A stretch of 64,000 nt of DNA, from assembly GCA_951804985.1 (NCBI GenBank), contig OX638131.1:37169544-37233543 (forward strand). The letters are read 5' to 3'. Every line of letters starts with the position of its first letter. Positions within the stretch are counted from its first letter, which is position 1. Below, piece after piece: positions 1 to 11,237 of the stretch. The translations under genes and the position numbers were made by a program. This DNA comes from Dryomyza anilis. Lineage: Eukaryota; Arthropoda; Insecta; Diptera; Dryomyzidae. Below the pieces are notes generated by a model. That model was not told where the DNA came from and made no database searches. It saw only the letters and a program-made list of their open reading frames with translations.

Positions 1-686
1 ATTGTATTCCATCTTAGGCCGAATATAGGTGGAGTAGACAGTGCGCAAGTCAGCAGGAGTGAAGTATGTCTTACACCGTTTTAAAAAACCGAGGCACTTG
101 GCCGCCTCTTTCGAGACGTCAAAAATGTGATCATTCCAAAGGAGATCGAATTGATATGCCCAGAACGTCAAGAGCAGCTGACTCTGCAATATCCACAGCA
201 CCCATATTAAGGGGAGGTAGGGTTGAATCCATTCTTTTGTGATATAACAGACAACATTGGGTCTTGCGTGCATTAAAATCAACTCTTTTTGCAAGACCCC
301 ACTCGGAGATTGTTTTAAGGTCATTATTGAGTGTGTCATTCATAGTACGTATTTTACTCTCAATCTCCAAAGAGGTTGGGCACTTTTTGAACGAGTATGA
401 ATGACAAATGTTACTATCATCTGCAAGGGAATGGATTGGGTTCTGGGTCAATGACAGAAGGTCATTGATAAATACCAGAAATAGGGACGGGGATAGGACG
501 GAACCCTGCGGAACTCCAGAATTGATGAAATGTTGTTCCGAAAGAACACCATCCATCGCAACTCGACGATGTCGTCTGATTCTTCCCCCTTTTTACAAAT
601 GACCAGAAATTTTTACTACCCCTGTGATAGAGTAGGACCTTTTTGCGCGCGTTTTGTTCGTGAAGAAACTTTTCTCGCGAGATCAC
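1..686 (-). pseudogene. LINE reverse-transcriptase fragment, frameshifted
   Basis: Read leftwards from 686, this is a broken non-LTR (LINE) reverse transcriptase. The frame at 462-686 carries a linker-like stretch (HEQNARKKVLLYHRGSKNFW) typical of the region before the RT fingers. After a frame change, 131-556 has the RT palm signature GVPQGSVLSPSLFLVFINDL followed by LADDS, where an intact element would have a (F/Y)ADD box. A third frame at 1-150 continues with SKEAAKCLGFLKRC and YSTYIRPKMEYN, the usual thumb region. At least two frameshifts and a changed ADD context mark it as dead. Its 3' end lies beyond the window. I place it in the jockey/CR1-like part of the LINE tree only by general appearance. 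It sits in the tail-side intron of the receptor gene. Confidence 0.85.
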
Positions 687-1128
687 GGCATTACAGCGAT
701 TCCTAGCCTAGCCTAAAATACCATGACATAGCCATTGAGTTTATATGAAAAGATTTATTTTATGTATACTATTAAATCAATAATTGTCCTATTGACCAAT
801 TTTAATGGGATTTGAGGGAATTTTTTTTTGGGTGTATTATCAAAGTGAACAGGACAATCGTTTGTATATTTGCTTAATTCATATAGTTGTCTGTCTTTCT
901 ACTGAAATCACGATTGAGGAAAAATAAAAAGAGATAGAGTAAAGAAACTTTAAAGTTAGATTACTTATAATCCTACGATAGCTGGTATTAAAAATGAGTT
1001 TGATCGTACAACTGTAAACCGCTGAATTTTGTACATATACCTCATTTCATATTGAAATCTACGGAAGCTCTTACCGGATGAAACACCCCCAGTTTTATAC
1101 CCTTTACTTTAGGCTAAAACTTATTTAC
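687..1128. other. intron sequence with partial MITE end
   Basis: This is the 5' part of the intron that follows the last visible coding exon (donor GTAAAT read leftwards from 1128). Positions 720-838 match, in opposite orientation, the TIR element at 63172-63390. Both share ATTAAATCAATAATTGTCC and AATTTTAATGGGATTTGAG, and the copy ends in a GGGTGTA terminus. It is therefore a truncated copy of that MITE. Nothing else is recognisable. Confidence 0.7.
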
Positions 1129-1378
1129 CTTGAGCTCTTCGTTTTCCTGGTACAAATCCGGTGATTCCTCAGGCACCAGACCAACGCCATTCAATGAAAA
1201 GGAGGCGGTAATGCTGCGCACCTTCGCTTTCTGATCCCACTTGTCGCCCTGACCCTTGAAAACACGTGATATCTTTGGTCCGAAAACCAGTGCCATCGTT
1301 GTTGTTGTCGAGAACTGCGTGCGTATGAAGCCGAGCAGATATTTTATATCTGGTCCGGCCTGTGGGAAAATGAAGAGG
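1129..1378 (-). CDS. class C GPCR exon 10: end of TM6, TM7, start of cytoplasmic tail
   Basis: This is the tenth coding exon, residues 674-756 counted from the 26553 start. The acceptor is TTTGCAG at 1379-1385 and the donor is AAG|GTAAAT. It supplies the last base of codon 673 (CA|C) and ends in phase 0. It reads [20 protein letters not shown] then [16 protein letters not shown], which is ECL3 plus TM7 with the GPK motif at the cytoplasmic end, as in GPR158/GPR179-type receptors. A basic juxtamembrane tail follows ([15 protein letters not shown]), then an acidic stretch ending ENEELK. A second, weaker AG at 1360 would shift the frame into a stop, which fixes the acceptor choice. The rest of the tail lies left of the window. 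Confidence 0.9.
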
Positions 1379-2827
1379 CTGCAAAGAATGGCAGAAAGAA
1401 TGAATAAATCAAAGAAATGAAATGATAAAATATTAAATAAACAACAATGGCAATTATAATCCTAACAACCCTTATGCATACTAATAAAACTAATCACTAA
1501 AGACTTTGCGGGAAGAACCCCAGACTAACTGAATCACAGTGCAATGTGCGCTAATTGTCTGTAAAAGGATTTTAATTTGTTTCGCGCGCAGCATTGCAAG
1601 GGTATTTCGCATTTCGCATACATTTTGTCCGGGTGGAGCTCCGTGAAACAAACACGGAAACAAACAATGGGCTGTGTGTGTCTCAAAGCAACCAAAATTA
1701 AACTAAAAGGATTATGAAGCGCTCAGCGCATAAACTTAATTAAAATCAAAACAACAAAAGTTACGCGCCAAGAAAATCCACTCACACACATCGAATGAAC
1801 ACATGAAACACACACACAAAAGCATAGAGGGCATTTGCGATTCATATAGAAAATAATAAAATAAATTCAATTTTGAGCTTCATAAATGGTTAAACACAAA
1901 GCACACATGTGTGTGTACAATGCGATAGGGTCGTATTTAAATGTCATGTTTCGAGCTATTTCCAAGTATTTGCAATATTTATTTGGATATGAAATGTTGC
2001 TAAATTCCCGGTAGAATTTGCAAACGTGCCATCCCCAATGAAACTTGTCTATAAAATATAAAATTTTTCATGTCTTAAAAGTAATTTTAATTCGTGCGCT
2101 AATATAAAATTTCAATGTCACAGATACAGTCAAAATAAAATATGCTTTAAACACACGAAATCGGTTCTGTATTTTACGAAATATTTCGTAAAATACACGA
2201 AACTTTCATAAATTTATGATAAAATTACAAATATTAATTGTTTATTTTACGATCTATTCGTAGATTTTATCTACGAAAGCCATTCATACATAATACGAAA
2301 GATGCGTAATTTATTGAGTAATTGTGTATCTTTTTACGAATATATTCGTACATTTTACGAAAGTATTCGTACTTTTGACGATAACATGCGACAAGTTATG
2401 AAACATTTTACGAATCTTTTGCAAAATACTCGAATAAGTTGTTAAAAAATGACGATGAAAATGGCGATTTATAAAAATGAAAAATATGAAATATACTTTT
2501 GACACAAATAGAACTAACAGACAAAATAATTTAGGAAAAAAATAGATATTACAAATGTTTCGTGTATTGTACGAATTATACGTATATGTCCTAGAAATTA
2601 TTTTAACTGTAGCGTTGTTTTGGAACTCAGGCGTAAAAAAAATGTTAATTTAACCTTCAAATTATTCAGTGTCAAAAATTGTATAATAATTTCAATATTC
2701 ATTCATATTTTTTATTCACTCTTCTCTAATTTCGCAAAAAATCTGTCAACAATTATAGTTTGTTTCATTCCCATTTAATTTTATTCATGTATAAAGCCAG
2801 AATTATCTTTTTGAAGAATATTCTACT
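1379..2827. other. intron 9, distal part, with TTCGTAA-rich palindromic patch
   Basis: This is non-coding intron sequence between exons 9 and 10. Positions about 2150-2590 hold many short inverted motifs around ACGAA/TTCGT, for example TTTTACGAAATATTTCGTAA. This looks like a degenerate foldback or simple repeat. The rest (1390-2150 and 2590-2827) is AT-rich single-copy-looking sequence with no feature I can name. Confidence 0.5.
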
Positions 2828-4043
2828 TACAATTCTTCCCAGAGACAATACTTTCCCGAGAGAATTTTCGCCAGACAATTCTTCGCCGGATAAATTTTCA
2901 CCGGACAGTTTATCCCCGGAAAATTTTTTTCATGACAATTCATCCCCGAGCAAATATTTTGTCAGACAATTCATCGCCGGACAATTCTTCACTGAACAAT
3001 TCATCCCCAAACAATTCTTCCCAGAGACAATACGTCCCCAAGACAATTCTGCCCAGAGACATTACTTCCCTAATACAATTTTCGCCAGACAATTCATCGC
3101 CGGACAATTCCTCAATGGACAATTTATACCCCGACAATTCTTTCCAGGATAATTCATCCCCAGACAATTCTTTCCGTAGACAATACATCCCCGAGACAAT
3201 TCTTCGCCAGACGATTCTTCGTCGGACCATTCCTCACGGGACAATTCATCCCCTGATAATTATTTCCTTAGACAATACTTCCCCGAGACAATTCTTAGCC
3301 AGACAATTCTTCAATGGACAATTCATCCCCAGACAATTCTTTCCAGGACAATTCATACCCAGACAATTCTTCCTTAGACAATACTTCCCCGTGAGAAATC
3401 TTCGCCAAATTCTTCTTCGTCGGACATTTCTTCACCGAACAATTCATCCCCAGACAATTCTTTTCTTAGACAATACATCCCCGAGACAATTCATCGCCAG
3501 ACAATTCATCGCCGGACAATTCTTCAATGGACAATTCGTCCCCAGACAATTCTTCCCAGGACAATTCATCCCCAGACAATTATTTCCGTATACAATACAT
3601 CCCCGAATCAATTCATCGCCAGACAATTCATCGTCGGACATTTCTTCACCGGACAATTCATCCCCAGATAATTCCTTCCAGGACAATTCATCCCCAGACA
3701 ATTCTTTCCGTAGACAATACTTCCCCGAGACAATTCTTCGCCAGACAATTCATCATCGGACCATTCTTTACCGGACAATTCATCCCCAGACAATTCTTTC
3801 CGTAGACAATACTTCCCCGAGACAATTCTTCGCCAGACAATTTATCGCCGGACAATTCCTCAATGGACAATTCATTCCCAAAGACAATTCTGTCCATAAA
3901 CAATACATCCCCGAGACAATTCTTTCCAGAGACAATACTTCCCCGAGACAATTTTCGCCAGACAATTCTTCCTCGGAACCGTTTTTCACCGGACAGTTCA
4001 TCCCCGCACAATTTTTTCCAGGTCAATTCTTTTCCGGACAATA
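2828..4043. repeat. 15-bp minisatellite (GACAATTCWTCSCCR) in intron 9
   Basis: About 1.2 kb of tandem units close to GACAATTCATCCCCA / GACAATTCTTCGCCR, basic period 15 bp. There is an irregular higher-order pattern of several units (cagacaattctttccgtaga, atacatccccgaga and similar). Because 15 is a multiple of three and stop codons are absent from the unit, long open frames appear on both strands. These have no start context or homology and are artefacts. The array ends about 11 bp before the donor hexamer of exon 9 (4055-4060). Related 15-bp units occur at 11352-11430 and at the edge of the Helitron array near 34290-34400. Confidence 0.95.
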
Positions 4044-4060
4044 TAGAATTTTTAACTTAC

Positions 4061-4269
4061 TGAAATGCTACCATTGTAATATTCACAATGGCGATGTTGT
4101 ATATAGCATATGAAATCAGACGCGCCTCGTTATACAGCGATTCCGCATTACGAACATTATAGCAGACACGGATGCCCCAGGCTAAAAAGAGCACCTCACC
4201 AATGGCCAGACTGTGGTCCCACCAATTATACGAGCACTGTTTAAATTTCAAACCATCCTGATCGTGTAT
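4061..4269 (-). CDS. class C GPCR exon 9: ECL2, TM5, most of TM6
   Basis: Residues 604-672 plus two bases of codon 673. The acceptor is CCTTCAG at 4270-4276 and the donor is TTTCA|GTAAGT. It starts in phase 0 ([12 protein letters not shown]) and ends in phase 2. The Cys in [13 protein letters not shown] is the expected ECL2 partner for the TM3-top Cys in exon 7. [19 protein letters not shown] is TM5, and [18 protein letters not shown] is most of TM6. The intron upstream is only 60 bp. The frame reads openly through that intron, so an unspliced version would add 20 residues inside ECL2. I prefer splicing because both junction signals are strong and class C receptors have a short loop here. Confidence 0.93.
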
Positions 4270-4329
4270 CTGAAGGTAAATGAACATAAATTTATCAAAG
4301 AATGTGGGCAACATTATGGAAAAACTTAC

Positions 4330-4474
4330 ATTCTCTGCAAATGGTGTAGCCGATATAGTCCAAGTACCCAGATAGATAAGCATGACCAGCAGTATGGGAA
4401 CCATCCACTGCAATAGTTGTTGATCGGTGAGCTTAACTTTGTGTGCTGATTTAACGCGATAGGTCAGTGATACT
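4330..4474 (-). CDS. class C GPCR exon 8: ICL2 and TM4
   Basis: Residues 556-603, plus the final base of the split codon 555 (CG|A, Arg). The acceptor is TTTTATAG at 4475-4482. Using the next AG two bases on would run into TAA, so the first is the only workable one. The donor is GAGAAT|GTAAGT. It encodes [20 protein letters not shown], the intracellular loop 2 that follows the LLMKTWR end of TM3. [20 protein letters not shown] follows as TM4. The KLT and QLL pattern in this loop is shared with GPR158-like receptors as I remember them. Confidence 0.92.
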
Positions 4475-4544
4475 CTATAAAATTTTATTGAGTATAATAA
4501 GTATATCCTTCAAATTAAACAAAATATATAAAAAATTAACATAC

Positions 4545-4654
4545 CGCCATGTTTTCATTAAAAGCGAAGTGTAGGTGATGCAGAAACCCATGTGTCTGGT
4601 CCATTTGGTGCCAATGCACCAGTAAGTGTCCAAAATTGGAAATATTGCCAACAT
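4545..4654 (-). CDS. class C GPCR exon 7: ECL1 and TM3
   Basis: This exon is too short to show as an obvious ORF. It runs from acceptor AATACAG at 4655-4661 to donor TGGCG|GTATGT and covers residues 519-554 plus two bases of 555. It reads [20 protein letters not shown] then [16 protein letters not shown]. It contains the conserved Cys at the top of TM3 (WCIG), the class C pattern R-x-x-G-F-x-x-x-Y-x-S-L-L-x-K-x-W-R, and the end of TM2. It starts in phase 0, exactly matching exon 6, whose donor is GC rather than GT. The intron to exon 8 is 70 bp. Confidence 0.92.
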
Positions 4655-5054
4655 CTGTATTTTGGATTTAAAAAAAAATACGATTTAATTAATAATTTAA
4701 AGATTCATGCAAAACGCATCAGGTTATTTTATAAATTTGATATCCGACTGAAATCATTTTCTGATTTATACAATTTTCGGTCAAATATTAAGAACATTTG
4801 AATATATCGAAAGGCATTTTAACTTTCAAAATTCTTTATCTACTTTTTATAAAAATATTCAATAAACTTGTATCAGTTAACCCTTTCAGTCCATATTTTT
4901 ATTTTGGGATCATCTTTGTTGTTGGGATCATTTTAAGCCAACTTCAGTTCACTTTAAGTTTAAAAAGATATGGTATATTTTAAGAAAAAAGATAAAGATA
5001 GTGTAATTTTTTCAATTTAAACAAATATTCAAATTAATCCATACATTATCCATA

Positions 5055-5698
5055 CACACAGAAAAATCCTCTTTCGGCATGAGGTTAATTGAACCAACGT
5101 TTCAATGTTGCAACCGAAATACATTTGTTGTAACCTCATGTCATTAAAATGAACGTACCATTTTTTACTTTAACCGAAATGCTAGTCCGCGCAACTGCAC
5201 GTTTGGTTGTCGTAACCTAATTCAGCTAAAATTTTACGCTTGTGCATTTCATACGGCAACTATGTACGTTATTGTATCAACAAAATAAATGACAAACGGC
5301 ATCTTCATGGCAATCAGCAGTTCGGTTGCCAGATTCTGAAGATTAATACAATAATTAATAAATTCAATACAAATTGATCTTTAGCTAGTGAAATATAAAT
5401 AATAATTTGAAATTGTATGCGTGATATATTTACGCATCTTAAATACATATAGAAAACTTTACATAAATAACTATATATAAAAAAAATCATAAAATAACAT
5501 TTCAATTGAAGGTTTCAGCATGGTTGCTGACTAGAGGTTTAAACAACCTTATGCTTGCCGACTTGGAGGTTGTCTCAACCTTATTCTAGCTGACTAGGAG
5601 GTTGTATCAACAGCAAGTGTATATCAGCAAGTTGCCGCCATCGAATAATTCGGTAAGGCAATTTAGTTGGTTGCCGCAACAAATAAGTTTTCTGTGTG
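5055..5698. mobile_element. MITE with CACACAGAAAA termini, TA target
   Basis: The termini are TA-CACACAGAAAA on the left and TTTTCTGTGTG-TA on the right. No coding frame is supported. Internal stretches are rich in GGTTGCCGCAAC and TTGGTTG motifs. The homologous stretch of the E2 element near 12015-12045 lacks it and reads straight through (AATCCATTCAAACACTGAAT). This supports it as a mobile unit inserted into E1. Confidence 0.75.
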
Positions 5699-6321
5699 TA
5701 CTGAATACATTACTATTTAATAAAAAATATATACAGAAGTATAAATTACCATATATTTTAAATATAACACCGACCGACATTATTTTGCATACATGAAAAA
5801 ATCGACCAGTACGTGAAACTAGGGATCATTCTAAGAATTCGTGTGTACCCAGTTTTTTTTAGATCAATTCGTTTACGGTTTTTATTTGCATTTGAATTGC
5901 AAATGCATATCAAATTTTCATACAAAATTTTGTATTTTTTTTCTGCGGACCCTATTTTGTAGCCAAGATCTCTTTGAGTATGGATATGAAAACGATTTTC
6001 CAATATCAATTCACTTAAAGGTTATATTAACAATGGTACTATGAGATATTTTAAAAATAAATTGATTTATTAAATGCAAATAATTGCTGTATACGAATTG
6101 ATATCGGACAACCATTTTCATATTCATACTCAGTGATGATTCAGATATGAAGTATATCCAACTTTTTTCATATGTTCGACCAAAAATTTGATATGCACTT
6201 GCTTTTCAAATACACACAAATCCCTTTAACGAATTGATCCAGAAAACCCGTGTATTTTATTTTTTAGAGTACTTTAAGAATATATAGGATTTTACAATGT
6301 GTGCAGCCAAAAGTTGAATTA

Positions 6322-7613
6322 AGGACTGCGTCGAATAAAATTGTCCGTTACATATCTTCCCATAATGTGCTATTGCAAGATTCAAATTAAAAAAAATTGA
6401 TCATATTAGCTCTGAATTAAATGGCAGAAAATAATTTGTGTCAGTTATAGTCAATAAAAAATTTATTTAACGCGAAAATGGCAAACGAAGTGGAAGGGCG
6501 AGAAAATATAATTAAAATTTTTCAAAAACAACCTAGTTGGTCTTTTAAAAAAATTGCCAAGGAGGTAGGGGCTAATCCTAAGACCATTTCTCGCGTTATG
6601 TACCGCTTTAAGGAAGACCTGAGTATTGATCGGAAGAAAGGTTCTGGTAAAAAAAAGGCCCACATGATCGTGAAAAGTCGAAGAAGGTTGTGAATATTTT
6701 ATAGAAAGATCCAAGCATATCCGGAAGGAAATTGGCAAGAAAAGGGGATTGCTCGGAATCTTTCGTGCGCAGGACTAAGAAAGAAGCTGGGCTGAAGACG
6801 TACAAGGTCCAAGAAGTTCCGGATAGAAATGCCGTCAAGATTGAAACCGCAAAACAACGAGCTAAAAAGCTGAACCAAAATTTTTTTAAAAAATTCGATT
6901 GCTGCATAATGGACGGCGAAACTTATGTTTTAGCTGACTTTTCTTAGCTACCTGGGCAGGAATTTTATACAGCCGATTCTCGAGGAAATGTCGCTGAAAA
7001 ATTCAAATAAAAAAAATGACAAAATTCCCAAATAAATTCCTTGTTTGGCAGGCAATTTGCAGTTGTGGAAAAAGGAGCAGCTCATTCGTGACATCGGGTA
7101 CAATAGCGAAATATATGTGAAGGAGTGCTTGCAAAAAAGATTGCTTCAATTTTTACGCCAACATGCAGTGTCCACATTTTTTTGGCCTGACCTCGCTTCA
7201 TGTCACTACAGCAAAACGGTCTTAGATTGGATCCAACAAAATGCAGTGATTTGGTGCCTAGAGAAGCCAATCAACCAAACTGTCCAGAACTCAGGCCGAT
7301 TGAGAGATACTGGGCTTTAGTAAAAAGGGAGATGAAGACAACAAAAAAAGTGGCCAAAGACCTTCAAGACTTTAAAAGAAAGTGGTCGTCAGCAGCTGTG
7401 AGGGTGTCGGACACTACCATTAAAACATTAATGGAAGGGGTTCCGGAAAAATTAAAACTTTTTATTAAAAAATATTAATTTTTGTTTTTTTATATTTTTT
7501 TTTAAATCTAAAAATAATTTGCATAATAAAATATTTTATTCTATAAAAATTCGAATACTAGATTTCTAGATTTTTTCATTTTTGTAGCGGACAATTTTAT
7601 TCGACGCAGTCCT
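6322..7613 (+). pseudogene. DD37E mariner/Tc1-like element relic with transposase
   Basis: A 1.29-kb element bounded by inverted ends AGGACTGCGTCGAATAAAAT (left) and its complement (right), flanked by TA on both sides. The transposase starts at ATG 6478 (MANEVEGRENIIKIFQKQ), with an HTH-like segment (KIAKEVGANPKTISRV). It is broken by a stop near 6691, TAG near 6706, and later frame changes. The catalytic triad can be followed across frames: first Asp at 6912 (MDGETYVLADF), second Asp at 7189 (WPDLASCHYS), Glu at 7302 (NCPELRPIERYW). About 37 residues separate the last two once a one-base frameshift near 7240 is allowed. That is the DD37E type of the Tc1/mariner group. Several stops make it inactive. 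It sits inside element E1. Confidence 0.9.
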
Positions 7614-7814
7614 TATGTCGTACTGTGTAATAAATACTAAAAATAGCTAACAAATGAATATACAAATTTTCTTATTTTGCCTAAAATATAACCTCACAGT
7701 CCATAATAAAGTTATTATCAACTAAAATTAAGTTGTAAGTTGAAATAAGTTAACTGTAATATTAAAAAATGTCTTTGAAAAGCCATATGGCAACAAATGA
7801 TTGAAAGGGTTAAC

Positions 7815-9038
7815 ATAATTTGTCCATTTAAAAAAACCATAAATAATAATTCATCTTAATGATGTTGACAACCTTCGCCACATTATGTAGCACCTTGCTA
7901 ATTATTATTTTATTATTTATGTCTACCAAATACAGTTTATTTCATACACCTGTACATTCAGCTTTTTAAACCACAAATTAGGTGTTAATTGCAAAGTGCT
8001 ACTGACACTCTGTGCAGGACACAAGACCCGACACCCTTTCAATAAAATACCTACATATTTCGCATTTAATATAGCGAATGCACAACACAGCACACATGAC
8101 ATTATTATTATTATTTTATTATAAGACAGCTCATGTATTTTTTAACAGTTGCCAGTGTTGCCAACTGTTTTACGAGCTGCCGTCTCTGCTGTTGCAATAA
8201 AAGGTTTAGCTTGTTAACAAGCGCCCAAGTAGCGCCAAAGGTGTAGGTAGTAGGTTCCATTAGTATACATTATTGTTATTATATTACACACAAATGAGTG
8301 TAAATGTGTGTACACTACATAGTATTATTAGTGCAGTTATTTAGGATTAAAGGTATGCAGATGTTGTGGTCTTTGAAACTTTTAATTATTCTCAAACGAG
8401 ATTTTACATTTTTTTTTCGTTATACGTCGATTTTGAAATCACAAAGAGATTACAAAAAATCTCAATTTGTGCATGTCAAATAGTTATTTCTTTCCCTTTT
8501 GCGGATATTTGATATGTTTGAAGTTTGTTGAAGTATTGTTATAGGGATCCGTACGATATGTCGAAAAAAAAAAATGTCCAAACCTAAAAACGTCGAAATT
8601 TGAAAAGCCTTAGAACGCCGAAACTACATTTGGCCGAATCAAAAAATGTCGAAAAATATTTTAATGCTAGAAAATGTCGAAAAATCTTTTAAACTATAAA
8701 TACAAAAACATTTTTTTTAGAATCAAAAAAGGTCGAATATTAAAATGCCGAAATATCAAAATGTTGAAATACAATTTCAAATCGTATATGATTTGTAGCT
8801 CACCCTCTTCGATTTCAATGATTTTTTTTTTTATTTTTACATATTTTTACCAATGGTCGTTATCATTGAACTTCAAATTTGATGTCTTTAAAAAAATTAT
8901 TTTTTTTTTTTAAATCAAAATTTTTGTTGATTTATTATAAGTGTTTGAACACTTCAATTTCAAGATGGTATTTTGAAGGCAGCATATTTAAAAATCTCCG
9001 CATGTATCATAGAGTAGCTAAAAATCAAAAAAACTCGA
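7815..9038. other. intron 6, unclassified stretch
   Basis: No gene is seen. 7815-8550 looks single-copy and includes a short GC-richer island near 8145-8260. 8555-8780 is a degenerate tandem of AAAATGTCGAAA-like units, with long A and T runs after it. 8930-9038 shares AAGATGGTATTTTGA with 25665-25690, so it is probably also repeat-derived. Confidence 0.5.
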
Positions 9039-10172
9039 AATCAAATTGATCACGTTGTGATTGACGGAAGGCACGCTTCAAGCGTGATGGACGTACGCAC
9101 TATCCGAGGTGCCAATATGGACTCGGATCATTACCTTGTAGCAGCCAAGGTCCGCACACGCTTAAGCGCTGCGAAGAACGTACGGAACCAAACGCAGAGA
9201 AAGCTAGACCTCGGAAAGCTGCAATCACAATTCTTCGAGAAAATAAGACGCCTAGCCGGAGGTTCGAAATCCGGAGCCTCTTCCTGTAAAGATGAGAACG
9301 GAAATCTAGTGACAGATATCCAGAGCACACTGAAAATATGGAGGGATCACTTCTCTAAACTGCTGACCGGTGATGATGACCTCAATTCCACCGATAGAGA
9401 AGCAAACCCGGCAACCCCAGTACTTGATGACGACGTTGAGATTCCGCCACCCGACCATGACGAGGTCAGAACAGCCATTGCTCGGCTGAAAAACAACAAA
9501 GCCGCAGGTGCTGATGGCCTGCCTGCTGAATTGTTTAAGACCGGAGGCGAAGAGCTAATAGAGAGCATGCACGAGCTCGTAAGCAGAATATGGTCGGATG
9601 AAAGCATGCCAAGTGACTGGAACCTCAGTGTACTCTGCCCAATCCTTAAGAAAGGGGATCCCACTATCTGCGCCAACTACCGTGGGATCAGCCTACTCAA
9701 TATCACATACAAGGTTCTATCGAGCGTATTATGTGAAAGACTGAAGCCCATCGTCAACAGACTGATTGGACCTTATCAGTGCGGCTTCAGACCTGGAAAG
9801 TCCACCATAGACCAGATTTTCACATTGCGCCTAATCCAGGAAAAGACCCTAGAAAAACAGATCGACACCTACCACCTATTAGTCGACTATAAAGCCGCCT
9901 TCGACACTCCGATAAGAGAACGATTATACGCCGCAATGTCTGAGTTCGGTATACCTGCGAAACTTATAAGGCTTTGCAGGATGACCCTGAGCAACACACG
10001 TTGCTCAGTGAGAATAGGAAAAGACCTCTCCGAGCCATTTCATACCGAACGAGGTTTCAGACAGGGTGACTCCCTATCGTGCGACTTTTTTAACTTATTG
10101 ATGGAGAAAATAGTTCGAGCTGCCGAACTCCGTCAAAGCGGCACTATCCTCAACAAAAGTGTCATGCTGCTC
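9039..10172 (+). pseudogene. LINE endonuclease/reverse-transcriptase fragment
   Basis: An open frame of about 375 codons begins inside the C-terminal end of an AP-type endonuclease (NQIDHVVIDGRHASSV; DSDHYLVAAKVR). It continues into an RT domain: NNKAAGADGLPAELFK, CANYRGISLLNITYKVLSSV, GPYQCGFRPGKSTIDQIFTL, the first catalytic Asp in VDYKAAFD (codon at 9884), and RGFRQGDSLSCDFFNLLMEK. It stops at SVMLLA, just where the second catalytic box (YADD) should follow. An A-rich sequence then takes over. It has no internal stops, so it may be a fairly recent copy, but it is truncated at both ends and cannot encode a working RT. I do not assign a clade. Confidence 0.9.
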
Positions 10173-10396
10173 GCAAAAGCAAATACAAAAAAATACAAAA
10201 AAATAACGCAAAAAAATAACAAAAAATCAAATTAAAAGAATGGTAAAGACTAAAAGAAAATGGGATAAATACAAAAGTATAAAACATAAATAAAAATAAA
10301 AGTAATAACCAAAACAATAGATAAACATAAAAAAAGTAGAAAGTTAAAATCAATTATATTAACCCAACTTGATTGTTTAACCCTCTTAGTAAATAT
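10173..10396. other. A-rich spacer
   Basis: An A-rich sequence (repeated AAAAAATACAAA and AATAAAAATAAAAGT) directly after the broken LINE. It resembles a degenerate poly(A)-type tail. No gene. Confidence 0.5.
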
Positions 10397-11231
10397 TTTT
10401 ATACCCAACACCTATGAGGTACAGGGTATATTAACTTTGTGCATATATTGTAACGCCCCTTAGGAGGCGTGTCCGGTATGGAAAAGTATATATATTCTTG
10501 ATCAGCATCAATACCCGAGTCCGTTTAGCCATGTCCGTCTGTCTGTCTGTCTGTCCGTCTTGCTGTCTTGCTGTCCGAATACAGAATAACTTGAGAAATA
10601 CTGATCAGAATGCGATGAAATTTTGACTAAATATATGTTAGCCAAAAGTAGGAACTGAGTTTTAAAATGAGCCAAATCGATCAACGGACACGCCCACCTC
10701 CCATACAAGTCACTTTTATATAACTCTTTCGGAACTAATAACTCGAAAAGCATTCAAGGTATAGTTATAAAATTTAAAAAGTATTGTTATAATTCACCTA
10801 TAAAAATGTGGTCCAAAAATGGGCGTGATCCGCCCACTTTTTTTTTCATTATTTCTCGGGTTTTCATAGTGGAAATTTCATCCGTAAATTATTAAAATCA
10901 AATCTATGAAATATTAGCCTTTAAAAATTTTAAATATAGGCGTGGTCCGCCCAATTATATTTTTCAATTTTTTTTTTAGTGGTTTATACTTTTATATAAT
11001 TTTTTTAATTTATGGGGATATAAGACGTAAATTTCTGATTTTTGAATAATATTCTGAGGGTGGGGAGGTTCAGCATAATTAAAAACTTTAAAATTAAGGT
11101 ATGCAATTAAATATCCCACATTAATATCCCCACCATAGGTGTAGGGTATTCCATAGTCGGGCCCGACCGACTATAAAAATCCGCCCCATGTGACCGAACT
11201 TACCCATGTGACCTAACTTTCCCAACTCGTT
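10397..11231 (+). mobile_element. DINE-1/mini-me-like element, family A copy 1
   Basis: It starts TTTATACCCAACACCTATGA and contains GTAACGCCCCTTAGGAGGCG. The TATATTCTTGATCAGCAT core is followed by a GTCT/GTCC microsatellite (near 10537-10570). The 3' half carries GGGCGTGATCCGCCC and the palindromic GTCGGGCCCGACCGAC, ending in TTCCCAACTCGTTT. The conserved core beside a GTCY tract is the hallmark of dipteran mini-me/DINE-1 elements, considered Helentron-related. There is no ORF. It shares this order with the other family A copies. Confidence 0.85.
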
Positions 11232-11237
11232 TATTTT

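Larger units (their letters stand above)
4876..7814. mobile_element. TIR element E1 (GTTAACCCTTTCAGTCC ends), with nested insertions
   Basis: The left end GTTAACCCTTTCAGTCC at 4876 matches in inverted form the right end TTGAAAGGGTTAAC at 7801-7814. A second copy at about 11238-12284 ends in GGACTGAAAGGTTTAAC and matches E1 in the arms (CTTATTTTGCC, AAAATATAACCTCACA). E1 has no ORF of its own. It is expanded by a MITE at 5055-5698 and by foreign DNA from about 5767 to 7629 that includes the mariner relic. Comparison with the second copy shows both insertion sites. The internal stretch 5767-6321 has no recognisable content. Confidence 0.7.

Noticed and set aside
1360..1367. Alternative acceptor for exon 10 (CCCACAG)
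   Set aside because: It would shift the frame into TAA after a few codons; the upstream TTTGCAG keeps the frame and the TM6-TM7 loop.
2932..4113. 393-codon plus-strand open frame
   Set aside because: It runs across a 15-bp minisatellite with no stop in the unit; frames are open on both strands and the protein is a plain repeat. It ends inside a real minus-strand exon.
4270..4329. Reading through the 60-bp intron as coding
   Set aside because: The frame stays open, but strong GTAAGT and CCTTCAG junctions and the expected short ECL2 favour splicing.
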